Assembly: GCA_031269165.1 (NCBI GenBank)
Contig: JAISZQ010000302.1
Span: 1-6,051, forward strand
Source of the DNA: Spirochaetaceae bacterium
Lineage (GTDB): Bacteria; Spirochaetota; Spirochaetia; Treponematales; Breznakiellaceae
Reading direction: 5' to 3'
DNA length: 6,051 nucleotides
Part shown: positions 5,794 to 6,051 of the stretch, in pieces
Position numbering within the stretch: the first letter of the stretch is position 1
Layout of the letters: every line of letters begins with the position of its first letter
Notes under the pieces: model-generated
What the model was told of the DNA's origin: nothing
Databases searched by the model: none
The model's input: only the letters and a program-made list of their open reading frames with translations
Program-made: the position numbers and the translations under genes

Positions 5794-5819
5794 ATATATA
5801 GCCTCCGGCTATATATATG
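5791..5819 (-). promoter_or_regulatory. Start-codon and Shine-Dalgarno sequestering palindrome
   Basis: Arms CATATATATAGCC (5791-5803) and GGCTATATATATG (5807-5819) are perfect 13-bp reverse complements with three central bases. On the minus strand the mRNA would fold so that the ATG (5793-5791) is at the base of the stem and the GGAGG (5806-5802) straddles the loop and 3' arm. IS200 transposase mRNA is known to be silenced by a hairpin over its ribosome binding site, so a similar brake is plausible. The AU-rich stem may be temperature-sensitive, which is speculation. Confidence 0.7.
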
Positions 5820-5891
5820 CGGTTGCCAGCCACGTTGCTTTAATCAAACACGAAAAAAGCGCGAAAAAATTGAAACGCTTGATGTTTTGGA

Positions 5892-5946
5892 ACAGGCTCA
5901 AGATTTATCTCATTTGACATCGGCATTGCCGACCCTAGGAGCCTGT
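5892..5946. repeat. Inverted repeat ACAGGCTC / GAGCCTGT with an internal hairpin
   Basis: Perfect 8-bp arms at 5892-5899 and 5939-5946 enclose a second perfect 5-bp hairpin TCGGC-ATT-GCCGA at 5920-5932. The left arm belongs to GGAACAGGCTC (5889-5899), repeated at 4128-4138 at the edge of the lipoprotein-gene repeat. It could be the end of a dispersed element or a structured RNA; no gene is seen. Confidence 0.55.
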
Positions 5947-6051
5947 GGGACTTAAGGCTAAAAACATCAAAAATATTGGCAGGATCGCGTGTTAGGGCAA
6001 TACGCCCTCGGGATTAACCCCGTTTTTTGGGGAAAGGGCTGTTTTGCCCCA
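5947..6051. other. Non-coding right edge with three consecutive small hairpins
   Basis: Small stems occur at 5994-6008 (AGGGC/GCCCT), 6018-6032 (CCCC/GGGG with a T-rich loop) and 6036-6049 (GGGC/GCCC). No convincing gene is present. The sequence style matches the other G/C-run repeats, and the element may continue beyond the window. Confidence 0.45.

Overview
The window looks like part of a treponeme chromosome, possibly of the moderately GC-rich, repeat-laden termite-gut kind. The reasons are a PtsN-type regulatory IIA gene, a spirochaete-style SH3 lipoprotein in tandem with an ABC-F ATPase, and a dense load of hairpin-rich dispersed repeats, several of them fused in frame to genes. The genus rests on recognition of protein style and is not proven.

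Layout. 3-197 (+) is the 3' end of an unrecognised gene. 172-535 is a mosaic of palindromic repeats between two convergent genes and supplies the stop codon of both. 514-2469 (-) is an ABC-F ATPase carrying an in-frame repeat insert at about 2028-2172. Six bases upstream of it, 2476-4158 (-) encodes a lipoprotein with a bacterial SH3 domain. That reading frame runs through a second hairpin-rich repeat (about 3890-4138) lying between its promoter-proximal start and its signal peptide. 4158-4222 is a compact divergent promoter: two sigma70-type promoters share one -35 region, and each places its predicted transcription start on the start codon of its gene. 4222-4668 (+) is ptsN. 4669-5263 has no convincing gene and holds hairpins, a poly-G tract and a short tandem repeat. 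5287-5793 (-) encodes a small protein with the fold signature of REP-associated (IS200-like, Y1) transposases in which the catalytic HUH histidines and the tyrosine appear to be replaced. Its start codon and Shine-Dalgarno sequence sit in a perfect 13-bp palindrome, and REP-like GGGGC/GCCCC hairpins lie in and after its 3' end. 5820-6051 has no gene but contains inverted repeats.

How the parts relate. The lipoprotein and ABC-F genes form one leftward operon, divergent from ptsN. The most unusual theme is the interplay of dispersed palindromic repeats with genes: in-frame inserts, donated stop codons, and a catalytically dead-looking RAYT-like protein beside hairpins of the same type. Whether that protein works on the hairpins is a hypothesis.
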